Below, piece after piece: positions 25,030-32,879 of a stretch of DNA of 64,000 bases. Where the stretch lies: contig NZ_CP108394.1 of the NCBI RefSeq assembly GCF_041435215.1, forward strand, positions 6,882,001 through 6,946,000, in the 5' to 3' direction. Made by a program: the position numbers and the translations under genes. Positions within the stretch are counted from its first letter, which is position 1. Each line of letters opens with the position of its first letter. A model generated the notes under the pieces. It did no database searches, was not told where the DNA came from, and worked only from the letters and a program-made list of their open reading frames with translations. This DNA comes from Streptomyces sp. NBC_01314 (GTDB lineage: Bacteria; Actinomycetota; Actinomycetes; Streptomycetales; Streptomycetaceae).

Positions 25030-25460
25030 TTCGGCCCCTGCCCGCCGTTGCCGTCGACACCCGGCGGGGGTGGCACCACCGTCGCCTTGAGGGCGTTGGC
25101 CTGCTGCACGGCGGCCATGTCCAGGTCGCCCGTGACATACGCGTTGGTGGCCTTGGCCGCGCCCTGCACGGAGTCGATGGTCCGCTGCGCCATGTACGCC
25201 AGCTTCTGCTGCCGCTCCTGCAGGTACTTGCTCAGCGCCGCCGCGACCGGGCCGACCGGCACGCGTGGCGTGCCCGTGGCGACCGGCCCGATCATGGGCC
25301 CGCTGAACTGCCCGCCCGGTACGGCCGTACCGGCCGACTCGGCCGCGCTCGCCATGTTCGACACCAGCGAGTTGGCGGCCTTCTCCAGGCCGCCCGCCGC
25401 CTCACCGGTCGAGTTCAGCGTGGTCTGCACGTTGATCGGATCGATGTCCCATGCCGGCAT
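25026..25460 (-). CDS. ESX/WXG-like small protein (DUF6507-like), toxin partner
   Basis: A 144-residue helical protein beginning MPAWDIDPINVQTTLNSTGE, with helices at ~10-45 and ~80-125 (AALSKYLQERQQKLAYMAQR). It resembles small WXG100-type proteins that in Streptomyces I know as DUF6507. Such proteins often act as export partners or chaperones of LXG/WXG toxins. Its stop overlaps the GTG of the large toxin gene (25026-25029). The start at 25460 has GGGGG eight bases upstream. An in-frame Arg/Ala/Ser extension through the 15-bp repeats to 25604 is open but lacks a good ribosome site. It is the first gene of the three-gene operon. Confidence 0.7.
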   Translation of the reverse strand: MPAWDIDPINVQTTLNSTGEAAGGLEKAANSLVSNMASAAESAGTAVPGGQFSGPMIGPVATGTPRVPVGPVAAALSKYLQERQQKLAYMAQRTIDSVQGAAKATNAYVTGDLDMAAVQQANALKATVVPPPPGVDGNGGQGPK

Positions 25461-25501
25461 CGCCGCTACCCCCGTAACGCCCTGTCGGATACGTCGTACG
25501 T

Positions 25502-25561
25502 CGCTTGCTCGTCGTGCGCTTGCTCGTCGTGCGCTTGCTCGTCGTGAAGTTGCTCGTCGTG
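25502..25561. repeat. 15-bp tandem repeat, four copies, in toxin-operon leader
   Basis: CGCTTGCTCGTCGTG is repeated exactly at 25502, 25517 and 25532. A fourth copy at 25547 differs only in its first three bases (AAG for CGC). The array is 42-101 bp upstream of the ESX-like gene start, within its expected promoter or leader. Confidence 0.92.
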
Positions 25562-25649
25562 CTTCTCGTACTCGTTGTTCGCTTCCCTCAGTACACACGC
25601 GCAAACGACACCGAACAGTTCCCGCAGTGCGTCGATCCAGTCACATCCC

Positions 25650-26633
25650 TTACCGCGCGGGGTGGTTCAGCGCCCAGCCCGCCCACGCCGACGCGATCAT
25701 GTCCTCGACGCCGTACCGCGCCTTCCAGCCCAGCTCGGCGGCGATCCGGTCCGCCGAGGCGACGACGCGCGCGGGGTCGCCGGGCCGCCGGTCGACGACC
25801 ACGGGCGGCAGGTCGTGGCCGGTGAGCGCGTTGATCCGGTCGATCATCTCGCGCACGGAGACGCCGTCCCCGCGCCCGATGTTCAGGGTGAGGTCCGTGC
25901 CCGGCGCCTCGCGCAGCCGTCGCGCGGTCGCCACATGGGCCTCCGCGAGGTCGACGACGTGGATGTAGTCCCGGACGCAGGTCCCGTCGGGGGTCGGGTA
26001 GTCGGCGCCGAAGATCTGCGGCGGGGCACCCTCGGAGAGCTTCTCGAAGACCATGGGGACGAGGTTGAAGACGCCGGTGTCGGCCAGTTCGGGGGTCGCG
26101 GCCCCCGCCACGTTGAAGTAGCGGAGGGAGGCCGTCGACAGGCCTTTCGCCCGGCCCGTGGCCCGTACCAGCCACTCGCCGACCAGCTTGGTCTCGCCGT
26201 ACGGGCTCATCGGCAGGCACGGCGTCTCCTCGGTGACCAGGGCCCCGTCCCGCGCGGCGGAGGGCATGCCGTACACGGCGGCGGAGGACGAGAAGACGAA
26301 GGACGCGACCCCGGCGTCCGTGCCGGCCGACAGCAGGGTGCGCAGGCCCTCGACGTTCTCCCGGTAGTAGTGCAGGGGCAGTTCGACGGACTCGCCGACC
26401 TGCTTCTTCGCCGCGAGGTGGACGACGCCGGTGACACCCCGGTCCCGGATCACCCGGGCCAGCCGCTCCCCGTCGAGGGTGGAACCGATCTCCAACGGCA
26501 CGCCCCCGGGCACCCGTTCGGCGACCCCCGTGGACAGGTCGTCGTAGACGACGGCCTCCTCGCCCGCGTCGAGCATCGCGCGCACCACATGCGCCCCGAT
26601 GTATCCGGCGCCACCGGTGATCAGCCAGGTCAT
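25650..26633 (-). CDS. galE: UDP-glucose 4-epimerase
   Basis: A 327-residue extended short-chain dehydrogenase, GalE type, interconverting UDP-glucose and UDP-galactose with bound NAD in the cytoplasm. It has TWLITGGAGYIGAHV (NAD loop, residues 2-16), VVHLAAKKQVGESVELP, the catalytic Ser region SSSAAVYG, the YGETK motif (YxxxK) and CVRDYIHVVDLAEAHV. Length fits the family. The start is ATG 26633, with GAGAGGA seven bases upstream. In this setting it probably supplies UDP-galactose for the wall-polymer glycosyltransferases. It is followed on the same strand by the toxin operon after 189 bp. Confidence 0.95.
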   Translation of the reverse strand: MTWLITGGAGYIGAHVVRAMLDAGEEAVVYDDLSTGVAERVPGGVPLEIGSTLDGERLARVIRDRGVTGVVHLAAKKQVGESVELPLHYYRENVEGLRTLLSAGTDAGVASFVFSSSAAVYGMPSAARDGALVTEETPCLPMSPYGETKLVGEWLVRATGRAKGLSTASLRYFNVAGAATPELADTGVFNLVPMVFEKLSEGAPPQIFGADYPTPDGTCVRDYIHVVDLAEAHVATARRLREAPGTDLTLNIGRGDGVSVREMIDRINALTGHDLPPVVVDRRPGDPARVVASADRIAAELGWKARYGVEDMIASAWAGWALNHPAR

Positions 26634-26654
26634 GGACGACCGTCCTCTCGTAGT

Positions 26655-26698
26655 CATGGCGATGCCATGGCGATGTCATGGTGATGTCTTGGGGATGA
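26655..26698. repeat. 11-bp tandem repeat, four copies, upstream of galE
   Basis: CATGGCGATGC, CATGGCGATGT, CATGGTGATGT and CTTGGGGATGA follow each other at 26655-26698, just upstream of the galE ribosome site. Two more GCGATG-like fragments trail off to ~26713. Confidence 0.85.
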
Positions 26699-26796
26699 TG
26701 GTCAGGGCGATGACGCAGGTGCATGGACCCGATACGGGCGCGCCCGTGCGCGCAGGTTCATGCAGCTGGTCCCTGCAGCTGCAATCGGGTCGGCCA

Positions 26797-28401
26797 TCAG
26801 TGAAGCAGGCGTTTGAGGCGACGGCGTACGACTTCGGTCAATCCTCGCCAACCGGGCGCGAGTCGTAGCGCGAGCGCCCCCGCATGGGTCGCGTACGGCT
26901 GCACGAGGAGCACTCCGTGGCGTGTGCTCGGCAGTGCGCTCCGGCGCAGCAGACCGGCGCCCGCGAGGGCGTGCGCGGTGGTCTCCCGGTGGCCGCCGTC
27001 CGCGAAGCGCAGCCGCAACCGGAGGTCCCAGGTGCCGCTGCCCAGCGCGGTCAGGTCCATCGGGACGTCCGCCGTCCAGCTGTCGAACTCCGTCTCGGCC
27101 GCGAGGGGCGCTGTGCCGGCGAACCCCACCCGCCCGTCCTTACGTTCGGTGAACTCCACCTCCACGCTCTCTGGCCCCGCCTCCGCCATCCGTCCGTACA
27201 GCTCGTGCAGCCGCAGCCGGAGCACCGTCCCCCGCGCGCGTGGCCGCAGTTCCGCGTCGACGGCGGCGGGCAGCAGGTGCACGGGACGGACGAGGAGGTG
27301 GTCCAGCTCCACCTGGGGCAGGTCGGCGGACCAGACGGGGGAGCCGTCGCCCGCGCGCGCGTAGGGCGGGGTCAGCCGGGCCGGACGGGCCGCGATCTCC
27401 TTGAGGCGGGCCAGGTCGCGCGGCTCCTCGGCGGCGAGGACCACCCGGGCGACGACCCGGCCGGGCGCGGGCGCCTGCGCGAAGTCGCCCTCGTCGAAGG
27501 CGGCCAGGTGCGCGCGCGTCAGGGCCCACCACTCACGCCGGTACTCCGTGCCGCGCAGGTCCAGCTCGCGCGCGTACATCCGCAGCGAGTGGTCGAGGAA
27601 GCGCGTCCGCGTGGCCCGCGCGAGCTGCTTCTCGCCGGCGCCCAGCAGGATGTCGTACGACAGGCGGTCGGCCTCTGTTCGGGCCCGCCAGTTGGCGATG
27701 CCGGAGCGGTCCAGGGAGATGGACAGCCGGGCCGCCGACCGGCGCACGTTCCAGACGTACACCGGCTCGGGGACGAGCGCGACGCGCGGTACGGCGGCCA
27801 GTACGCGCGCGCCGAACACGAAGTCCTCGTACGGGAAGCGGCCCTCGGGGAAGCGGATCGCGTGGTCGCGCAGAAAGGTGGTGCGGTAGAGCTTGTTGAC
27901 GCAGAGGGTGTCGTGCGCCAGGCGTACGCGCCGGGACGGGTCCTCCACCAGTGTGCGCCGGGCGTACAGCTCGGGCTGCCACGGGGTCTCCCGGCCGGAC
28001 GGCAGCTCCCTGCGCACGCACAGCCCCGACGCGACCGGCGCGTCGTGCTCCAGGGCGGCGCCCAGCAGCGCGTCCACGGCACCGGGCGGCAGTACGTCGT
28101 CGCTGTCCAGGAACATCACGTACGGCGAGGTCGCGGCGTCCAGCCCGTCGTTGCGCGGGGTGCCGCAGCCGCCGCTGTTGGACTGGCGCCGCATCACCCG
28201 CAGACGGGGCTCGTCCTCGGCCAGCCGCTCCAGCAGCTCCCCGCTGTCGTCCGTCGAGCAGTCGTCGACCGCGATCACCTCACGGACGGCCGGCCCCTGC
28301 GCGAGCGCCGAGCGCACGGCGTCCGCCACATGGGCGGCGTCGTCGTACCCGATGACGACGACGGAGACCTGCGCCTGCGCCTGCGTCTGCTGAAGAGCCA
28401 T
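26797..28401 (-). CDS. GT2 glycosyltransferase with TarS-like C-terminal region
   Basis: A 534-residue glycosyltransferase. The N-terminal GT-A domain has VSVVVIGYDDAAHVADAV, VIAVDDCSTDDSG and YVMFLDSDDVLP (~residue 97), with SGGCGTPRNDG between them. The C-terminal ~250 residues are beta-rich (VEVEFTERKDGRVGFAG, GTWDLRLRLRFADGG). The same two-part layout, with near-identical motifs (SGGCG.PRN, SGLCVR, YVWNV/YDWNV), forms the first ~560 residues of the GT2-TagF fusion at 14285. This protein therefore looks like that enzyme without its glycerophosphotransferase half. It probably glycosylates the teichoic-acid-like chain on the cytoplasmic side. The ATG at 28401 has GGGG six bases upstream. Confidence 0.9.
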   Translation of the reverse strand: MALQQTQAQAQVSVVVIGYDDAAHVADAVRSALAQGPAVREVIAVDDCSTDDSGELLERLAEDEPRLRVMRRQSNSGGCGTPRNDGLDAATSPYVMFLDSDDVLPPGAVDALLGAALEHDAPVASGLCVRRELPSGRETPWQPELYARRTLVEDPSRRVRLAHDTLCVNKLYRTTFLRDHAIRFPEGRFPYEDFVFGARVLAAVPRVALVPEPVYVWNVRRSAARLSISLDRSGIANWRARTEADRLSYDILLGAGEKQLARATRTRFLDHSLRMYARELDLRGTEYRREWWALTRAHLAAFDEGDFAQAPAPGRVVARVVLAAEEPRDLARLKEIAARPARLTPPYARAGDGSPVWSADLPQVELDHLLVRPVHLLPAAVDAELRPRARGTVLRLRLHELYGRMAEAGPESVEVEFTERKDGRVGFAGTAPLAAETEFDSWTADVPMDLTALGSGTWDLRLRLRFADGGHRETTAHALAGAGLLRRSALPSTRHGVLLVQPYATHAGALALRLAPGWRGLTEVVRRRLKRLLH

Positions 28402-28584
28402 GGTTGCCCCGCACCTGTGAGAGGTATGTGTGCAATCTTCCCTTAAGGGCGGCTTCGCGGCCCCGTGGGGAAGATGGTGCGGGGGAGGTAGGGGTTCCGT
28501 CCGGGGTGGTGGGATTCCGTCGCCACGCGAGGGTGGCTCGAACCTGCCGGACGGCTCGGATCGATCGCACGGGCGGGGTGACGC

Positions 28585-29100
28585 CTAGCTCGCGGGCTCC
28601 TCCGGGGCCGCTTCGTCCAGCGCGGCCGTCAGGCGGTCCAGGCGGTCGCGCAGCTCGCGGATCTCGTCGAGGTCGAAGCTCGTCGCGGAGACGATCCGGC
28701 GCGGCACGGCCAGCGCGCGCTCGCGCAGGGCGGTGCCCTCCTCGGTCGGCCGCACCATCACCGACCGCTCGTCGCGGGCGCTGCGCTCACGCCGTACGAG
28801 GCCGGCCGCCTCCAGGCGCTTGAGCAGCGGCGACAGGGTCCCGGAGTCGAGCCGCAGATGCTCGCCCAGCTTCTTCACGGGCAGCTCGCCCTGCTCCCAG
28901 AGCACCAGCATCACCAGGTACTGGGGGTAGGTGATCCCCAGGTCCTTCAGGACCACGCGGTAGACGCTGTTGAAGGCGCGCGAGGCGGCGTGCAGGGAGA
29001 AGCAGATCTGCCGGTCGAGACGGAGGAAGTCCTCCTCGGAGATCTGCCCGGAGAACTCCTCGGAGATCCCCTCGGGCATGGGGGCGGCACTCGTGGTCAT
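28585..29100 (-). CDS. ohrR: OhrR-type MarR-family peroxide sensor
   Basis: A 171-residue MarR regulator of the OhrR group, which represses ohr until organic hydroperoxides oxidise its N-terminal cysteine. The reactive Cys33 lies in LDRQICFSLHAASRAFN. The winged helix follows: LPVKKLGEHLRLDSGTLSPL, LVRRERSARDERSVMV. Here the sensing Cys and the tyrosine-containing GITYPQYLVMLVLW helix are both present. The start is ATG 29100, which gives the usual short N-terminus; ATG 29127 is in frame but has no ribosome site. It is divergent from ohr, with a CAATTGAATTG operator between them. OhrR of S. coelicolor is known to control a divergent ohrA. Confidence 0.93.
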   Translation of the reverse strand: MTTSAAPMPEGISEEFSGQISEEDFLRLDRQICFSLHAASRAFNSVYRVVLKDLGITYPQYLVMLVLWEQGELPVKKLGEHLRLDSGTLSPLLKRLEAAGLVRRERSARDERSVMVRPTEEGTALRERALAVPRRIVSATSFDLDEIRELRDRLDRLTAALDEAAPEEPAS

Positions 29101-29138
29101 GGCTCCAGGGTAACGCCTGTCCGCCATTTAGTTGTAGG

Positions 29139-29149
29139 CAATTGAATTG
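29139..29149. promoter_or_regulatory. OhrR operator core
   Basis: CAATTGAATTG is a perfect CAATT-n-AATTG dyad centred at 29144, matching the core of the OhrR operator described in Bacillus subtilis. It is nearly the only AT-rich segment of the region and lies between ohrR and ohr, 90 bp upstream of the ohr ATG. Confidence 0.8.
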
Positions 29150-29229
29150 TGTGCTCTACTTAGGTCCGTGAACGGCGGTCGGACCGGACCGCCGGACGTG
29201 ACATGACCTGTGAAACGGATGGTTCTCCC

Positions 29230-29643
29230 ATGGACGCGCTCTACACCGCTGTCGCCACCGCCACCCACGGCCGCGAAGGTCGCGCCGTCAGCAACGACGG
29301 CAAGCTCGACCTCGACCTGGCCCTCCCGGTGGAGATGGGCGGCAACGGCCAGGGCACCAACCCGGAGCAGCTCTTCGCCGCCGGCTACTCCGCCTGTTTC
29401 GCCAGTGCCCTCGGCCTCGTCGGCCGCGCCGCCAAGGTCGACGTCAGTGACGCCGCCGTGACCGCCGAGGTCGGCATAGGCAAGCAGGGCGAGGGCTTCG
29501 CCCTCAAGGTCACCCTCCGCGTCGAGCTCCCCGACTCCGTCGACGAGGCCACCGGCCGCAAGCTCGTCGAGCAGGCCCACCAGGTCTGCCCCTACTCCAA
29601 CGCCACCCGCAACAACGTCCCGGTCGAGCTGGTCGTCGAGTAG
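29230..29643 (+). CDS. ohr: organic hydroperoxide resistance peroxiredoxin Ohr
   Basis: A 137-residue Ohr/OsmC-family thiol peroxidase that reduces organic hydroperoxides. Both catalytic cysteines are present: Cys56 (GYSACFASAL) and Cys120 (HQVCPYSNAT). The family start ALYTAVATATHGREG and the NPEQLFAAGY segment (Glu near the first Cys) are also present. ATG 29230 gives the family-typical N-terminus; an ATG nine codons upstream is in frame but less likely. The gene is divergent from ohrR and probably induced by peroxide through the intervening operator. A stem-loop follows that reaches into the end of the convergent gene. Confidence 0.95.
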   Translation: MDALYTAVATATHGREGRAVSNDGKLDLDLALPVEMGGNGQGTNPEQLFAAGYSACFASALGLVGRAAKVDVSDAAVTAEVGIGKQGEGFALKVTLRVELPDSVDEATGRKLVEQAHQVCPYSNATRNNVPVELVVE

Positions 29644-29743
29644 GTCCGTCGGGCCGGGAAGGGCCCACACCTGCGGGGCGCGAGGCTGTGTCGACACGCG
29701 GCTCGCCCGCGCGGGTGCGATCAGCCCCACCGGCCGTCACGTC

Positions 29744-29782
29744 GCGGATCGCTCCTGCCCCCCTCCCTACGGAGCGATCCGC
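29744..29782. terminator. bidirectional terminator overlapping the end of the next gene
   Basis: GCGGATCGCTCC (29744-29755) pairs perfectly with GGAGCGATCCGC (29771-29782) around a 15-nt pyrimidine loop. The right arm encodes the last residues (RIA) of the convergent membrane-protein gene. Confidence 0.75.
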
Positions 29783-31500
29783 GCCAGCACCTCCCCGGTC
29801 CGAGGACTCCAGTCCACGACCACCGCCTCCTCCGGCACCTTCCGCCACCGAGTGAGCAACAGCCACCTCACGCCGTACCGCCGCGCGACGACCCCCCGCA
29901 GACCACGAGTCGACGCGGGGTCGAGGTAGTTCCGGACATCGGCGATCCGCCGCACCCGCTTCCCTTCCTGCAACGCGGGATCGGGCCAGGCGGGCGCCAC
30001 CACGTTCACTCCGTACCCCGCGATCGAACGCCCCGCGAAGTACCCGTCGGCGATCAGCACCTCCCCCGCCCGCACATGCCGCGCCGCCCACTCGTACGAA
30101 GGCCACCGCGGCGGCTGTTCGAAGCCGACGGGGTCGAGCGCGGCCGGTACGACCGCACCGGCGTGCACCGTGAGAAACCCCGCGCACGCCCCCACGACCG
30201 CCGCACCCCCCAGCGCCCGCCGCGCACGCCTCCACGGCCGGGGGGCCGCCAGCTCCACCGCCAGGGCGAGCTGCGCGGACACGGCCGCAAGCACCGGGCC
30301 GTACGTCGGGTGCCCGCCGACCCAGCCGTACGCCACCACCAGGCACCCCGCCGCGCACATCAGCACCAGCGGATCCCTGAGGGACCGGCGCCCCCGTGCC
30401 CACAGCGCCGGCAGCCCGAGCAGCGCCGGCCAGAGATGGCCGGCCATGTCCTCGTAGCGGAGCCGGTGGATGCCGTCCACGCCCGCGCCTCCGGCCGGCG
30501 ACAGGACGTCGTAGTACGGCCAGGAGGCCGCGACCGCCAGGGCGACCGTGACCGTCAGCGCCCAGCGCCCCACCAGCGGCCCCCGCCACCCGCGCTGCCT
30601 GGCCGCCACGATCGCCAGGGCCCCGGCGACCGAAGCCACGGCCGTGATCGGATGGACCAGCAGGATCAGCCCGTACAGCGCGCCGAGCCCGGCGTACGCC
30701 CCCACGCTGCCGAGGCCGCTCGGCCCGACGTACCGCACCCGCCGCTCGCACCCGCCGCCACGCGCGCGTACCCCCGTCCACGCCCATGCCCAGAACGTCA
30801 GCCCGATGGCGAACGCCGACGGACGGCCGAGGTTCGTCGTCATCGACATCAGCCCGAGGCCGTCGCTCCACGGGGCCCGCTCGGTGCCCCACGGCAACGT
30901 CATGAACAGCAGCGCGAGGACCGGCGCCCACGGCCGGGGCGTCAGCACGCGCGCGAAACGGCCGACCCCGGTGAGCAGCACCAGCAGGTTCACCGGCCCG
31001 GCGAGCTTCACCATCGACCAGCCGCTCAGCCCGGTCAGCCGCGCGAGGACACCTTGGGCGACCGCGTACGGGGAGTAGTACGGGCTGCCCGTGCCCGGCA
31101 GGGCGGCGGTCGGGTGGGCCGGGTGCAGCAGGTCCCAGCGGAGCCGTTCGACGACCGCCGCGTGCAGACCGGCGTCGCAGCACAGCGGCACCCGCCAGTA
31201 CGCCAGCGTCATCACCAGCCAGAACAGCCCGCCCACGACGAGATACGGGGTCGGCCGCCGGGTCAGCCAGGTACGGCCGCCGCGCAGGGCGATGGCCCCG
31301 AGCGCGGCACGCGGGCGGCTCCGGTCCTCCGGACGCCGGCCGGGAGTAGCGGCGTCCGGAGAACCGGAGCCGGGTCCCGAGCCGAAACCGGAGTCGGAGC
31401 CGGATTCGAAACCGGAGTCGGAGCCAGGCTGGGAGCCGGATTCGGAGCCGGACTCGGATTCGGAACCGGAACTGTGATCGGCCTGGGCTGTATGGGGCAT
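29767..31500 (-). CDS. multispanning membrane protein, GT-C-like
   Basis: A 577-residue integral membrane protein. The first ~50 residues are a Gly/Ser/Glu/Asp repeat (SGSESGSQPGSDSGFESGSD). About ten hydrophobic helices follow, from YLVVGGLFWLVMTLAYWRV (~residue 84) to residue ~450. The C-terminal ~110 residues are soluble (VLIADGYFAGRSIAGYGVNV, DVRNYLDPASTRGLRG). Early loop acidic residues (CCDAGLHAAVVERL) and this topology recall GT-C glycosyltransferases, but no family signature is clear. It is the last gene of the minus-strand wall-polymer block, 39 bp after the other membrane protein. It may transfer lipid-linked sugars outside the membrane. Confidence 0.72.
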   Translation of the reverse strand: MPHTAQADHSSGSESESGSESGSQPGSDSGFESGSDSGFGSGPGSGSPDAATPGRRPEDRSRPRAALGAIALRGGRTWLTRRPTPYLVVGGLFWLVMTLAYWRVPLCCDAGLHAAVVERLRWDLLHPAHPTAALPGTGSPYYSPYAVAQGVLARLTGLSGWSMVKLAGPVNLLVLLTGVGRFARVLTPRPWAPVLALLFMTLPWGTERAPWSDGLGLMSMTTNLGRPSAFAIGLTFWAWAWTGVRARGGGCERRVRYVGPSGLGSVGAYAGLGALYGLILLVHPITAVASVAGALAIVAARQRGWRGPLVGRWALTVTVALAVAASWPYYDVLSPAGGAGVDGIHRLRYEDMAGHLWPALLGLPALWARGRRSLRDPLVLMCAAGCLVVAYGWVGGHPTYGPVLAAVSAQLALAVELAAPRPWRRARRALGGAAVVGACAGFLTVHAGAVVPAALDPVGFEQPPRWPSYEWAARHVRAGEVLIADGYFAGRSIAGYGVNVVAPAWPDPALQEGKRVRRIADVRNYLDPASTRGLRGVVARRYGVRWLLLTRWRKVPEEAVVVDWSPRTGEVLARIAP

Positions 31501-31539
31501 CTAGCGCGTATTCCCGGTATCGCCGTGCGGGTCAGCCGC

Positions 31540-32862
31540 TCAGCTCGCGCTCACCACATCGAGTGAGCTTCGGGGAGCCGTGACGCGCTCCAGCAGCAGG
31601 GGCAGCCCCAGCACCGGCAGCAGCCACGCCACCACGATCAGCCGGTCGCCCCAGATGGTGATGTCCGGGTGCCCGGCCTGGTTGAGGATCCCCGTGAACG
31701 CGCCCGCGATCACGAACCATCCGAACACCGGCCGCTGCCGCAGCGCGCCCCAGGTGCCCGCGACCAGCGCGGCCGGGAACAGCGGCTGGGTGAGCTGCCG
31801 ACGCCCCCACTCCACCCAGAACCGGAACTCCAGACGCAGGAACTCCGGCCACGGCCCGGCCCGGTCGGGGCGGGTGAAGTGGTCGGTGAGCAGGTCCTGA
31901 AGGCTCTCGGTGGACGCCGGGTAGTGCAGCAGCCAGGCGAGCGCCGGCGTGCACACCGCCGCGCCCGCCGACACCGCCCCGACGGCCCGCACCCACGACT
32001 GGACCGGCTCGCGCCCCTCTCGTTCACCACCGCGTACGCGCCGCACGGCGACCACCGCGCACGCCCCCGCCAGGCACACCCCGAGGAACAGCGCCTGCGA
32101 GTGCTTCACCGTGAACAGCGCCGACAGGGCACCGCCCACCAGCAGCACCCCCGCCCGCACCCGCCCTTCCCTCGCCAGCGCGCATCCCCACAGCGCCGCC
32201 AGTGTCAGGGCCAGCAGCAGACCCTCGGTCATGGGCCGCATGGCGGTCGCGCCGCACGGGAGGACGTAGTACAGGGCCTGGCCGGTGAGGGCGACGGGGG
32301 TAGGGGCGCGGACGGCGCGCAGGACGAGGAAGGCCAGTACGCCCCCGGCCGCCGCGATCAGCACGCTCGCCAGCCACACGCCCCACATGACCCCGAACAC
32401 CGCGACGAACGGCGTCAGCAGCAGCGGATACCCGGGCCGCACCTCGAAGATCCGCTGGAACCGCTCCGAGGCGAACGGCGCGACATGGCCGCCGCTCCGC
32501 CCGGCGGTCAGTCGCCGGTCCACCTTCCGCCACAGTTCCCGGCGGCACTCCTCGGCGACCCGTGCGGCCGGGCTCGGCGCGCGGAACCGCACCACGTCCA
32601 CGCTCTGCTTCCGCTCGGCCGTCGCCGCCCGGCTCCCGCAGTAGTGGTCGATGGTCCCGGCCGCCGACTCCCGCATGCCCGCGCCGCCCAGAGTCAGGGC
32701 GTACGAGACGTAGTTCCTGGTGTCGGGGGTGACGCGCCCGGTGACGCTCGCGAGCTGGAGCAGTGCGAAACCGGCGGCGAGCAGCAGCACCCACGCCCGC
32801 GCCCTCATGACCGTGCCTTCACGACCGGCCTTCATGACCGTGCCCTCATGACCGGTCTTCAT
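31540..32862 (-). CDS. multispanning membrane protein of the wall-polymer block
   Basis: A 422- to 440-residue membrane protein with ~8-9 hydrophobic segments (VLLLAAGFALLQLASVTG, YPLLLTPFVAVFGVMWGVWL, GLLLALTLAALWGCAL and others). A long first extracytoplasmic loop (~45-150) contains PDTRNYVSYAL and Cys residues (HYCGSRAA, EECRREL). The topology resembles GT-C or mannosyltransferase-like proteins; no catalytic motif is certain. Three in-frame ATGs (32862, 32835, 32808) each follow nearly the same ribosome-site cassette, because a 27-bp repeat spans the start. The shortest form has the cleanest N-terminus (MRARAWVLLLAAG). It begins 10 bp after the GT2-TagF gene and is surely co-transcribed with it. 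Confidence 0.75.
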   Translation of the reverse strand: MKTGHEGTVMKAGREGTVMRARAWVLLLAAGFALLQLASVTGRVTPDTRNYVSYALTLGGAGMRESAAGTIDHYCGSRAATAERKQSVDVVRFRAPSPAARVAEECRRELWRKVDRRLTAGRSGGHVAPFASERFQRIFEVRPGYPLLLTPFVAVFGVMWGVWLASVLIAAAGGVLAFLVLRAVRAPTPVALTGQALYYVLPCGATAMRPMTEGLLLALTLAALWGCALAREGRVRAGVLLVGGALSALFTVKHSQALFLGVCLAGACAVVAVRRVRGGEREGREPVQSWVRAVGAVSAGAAVCTPALAWLLHYPASTESLQDLLTDHFTRPDRAGPWPEFLRLEFRFWVEWGRRQLTQPLFPAALVAGTWGALRQRPVFGWFVIAGAFTGILNQAGHPDITIWGDRLIVVAWLLPVLGLPLLLERVTAPRSSLDVVSAS

Positions 32863-32879
32863 GACCGCGCCCTCATGAC
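32805..32879. repeat. 27-bp tandem repeat carrying ribosome site and start codon
   Basis: Units 32805-32831, 32832-32858 and partial 32859-32879 are nearly identical. On the minus strand each contains GAGGGC or GAAGGC, the bases rCGGTC, then ATG. Since 27 is a multiple of three, all starts share one frame. The array spans the junction of two genes. Confidence 0.9.
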
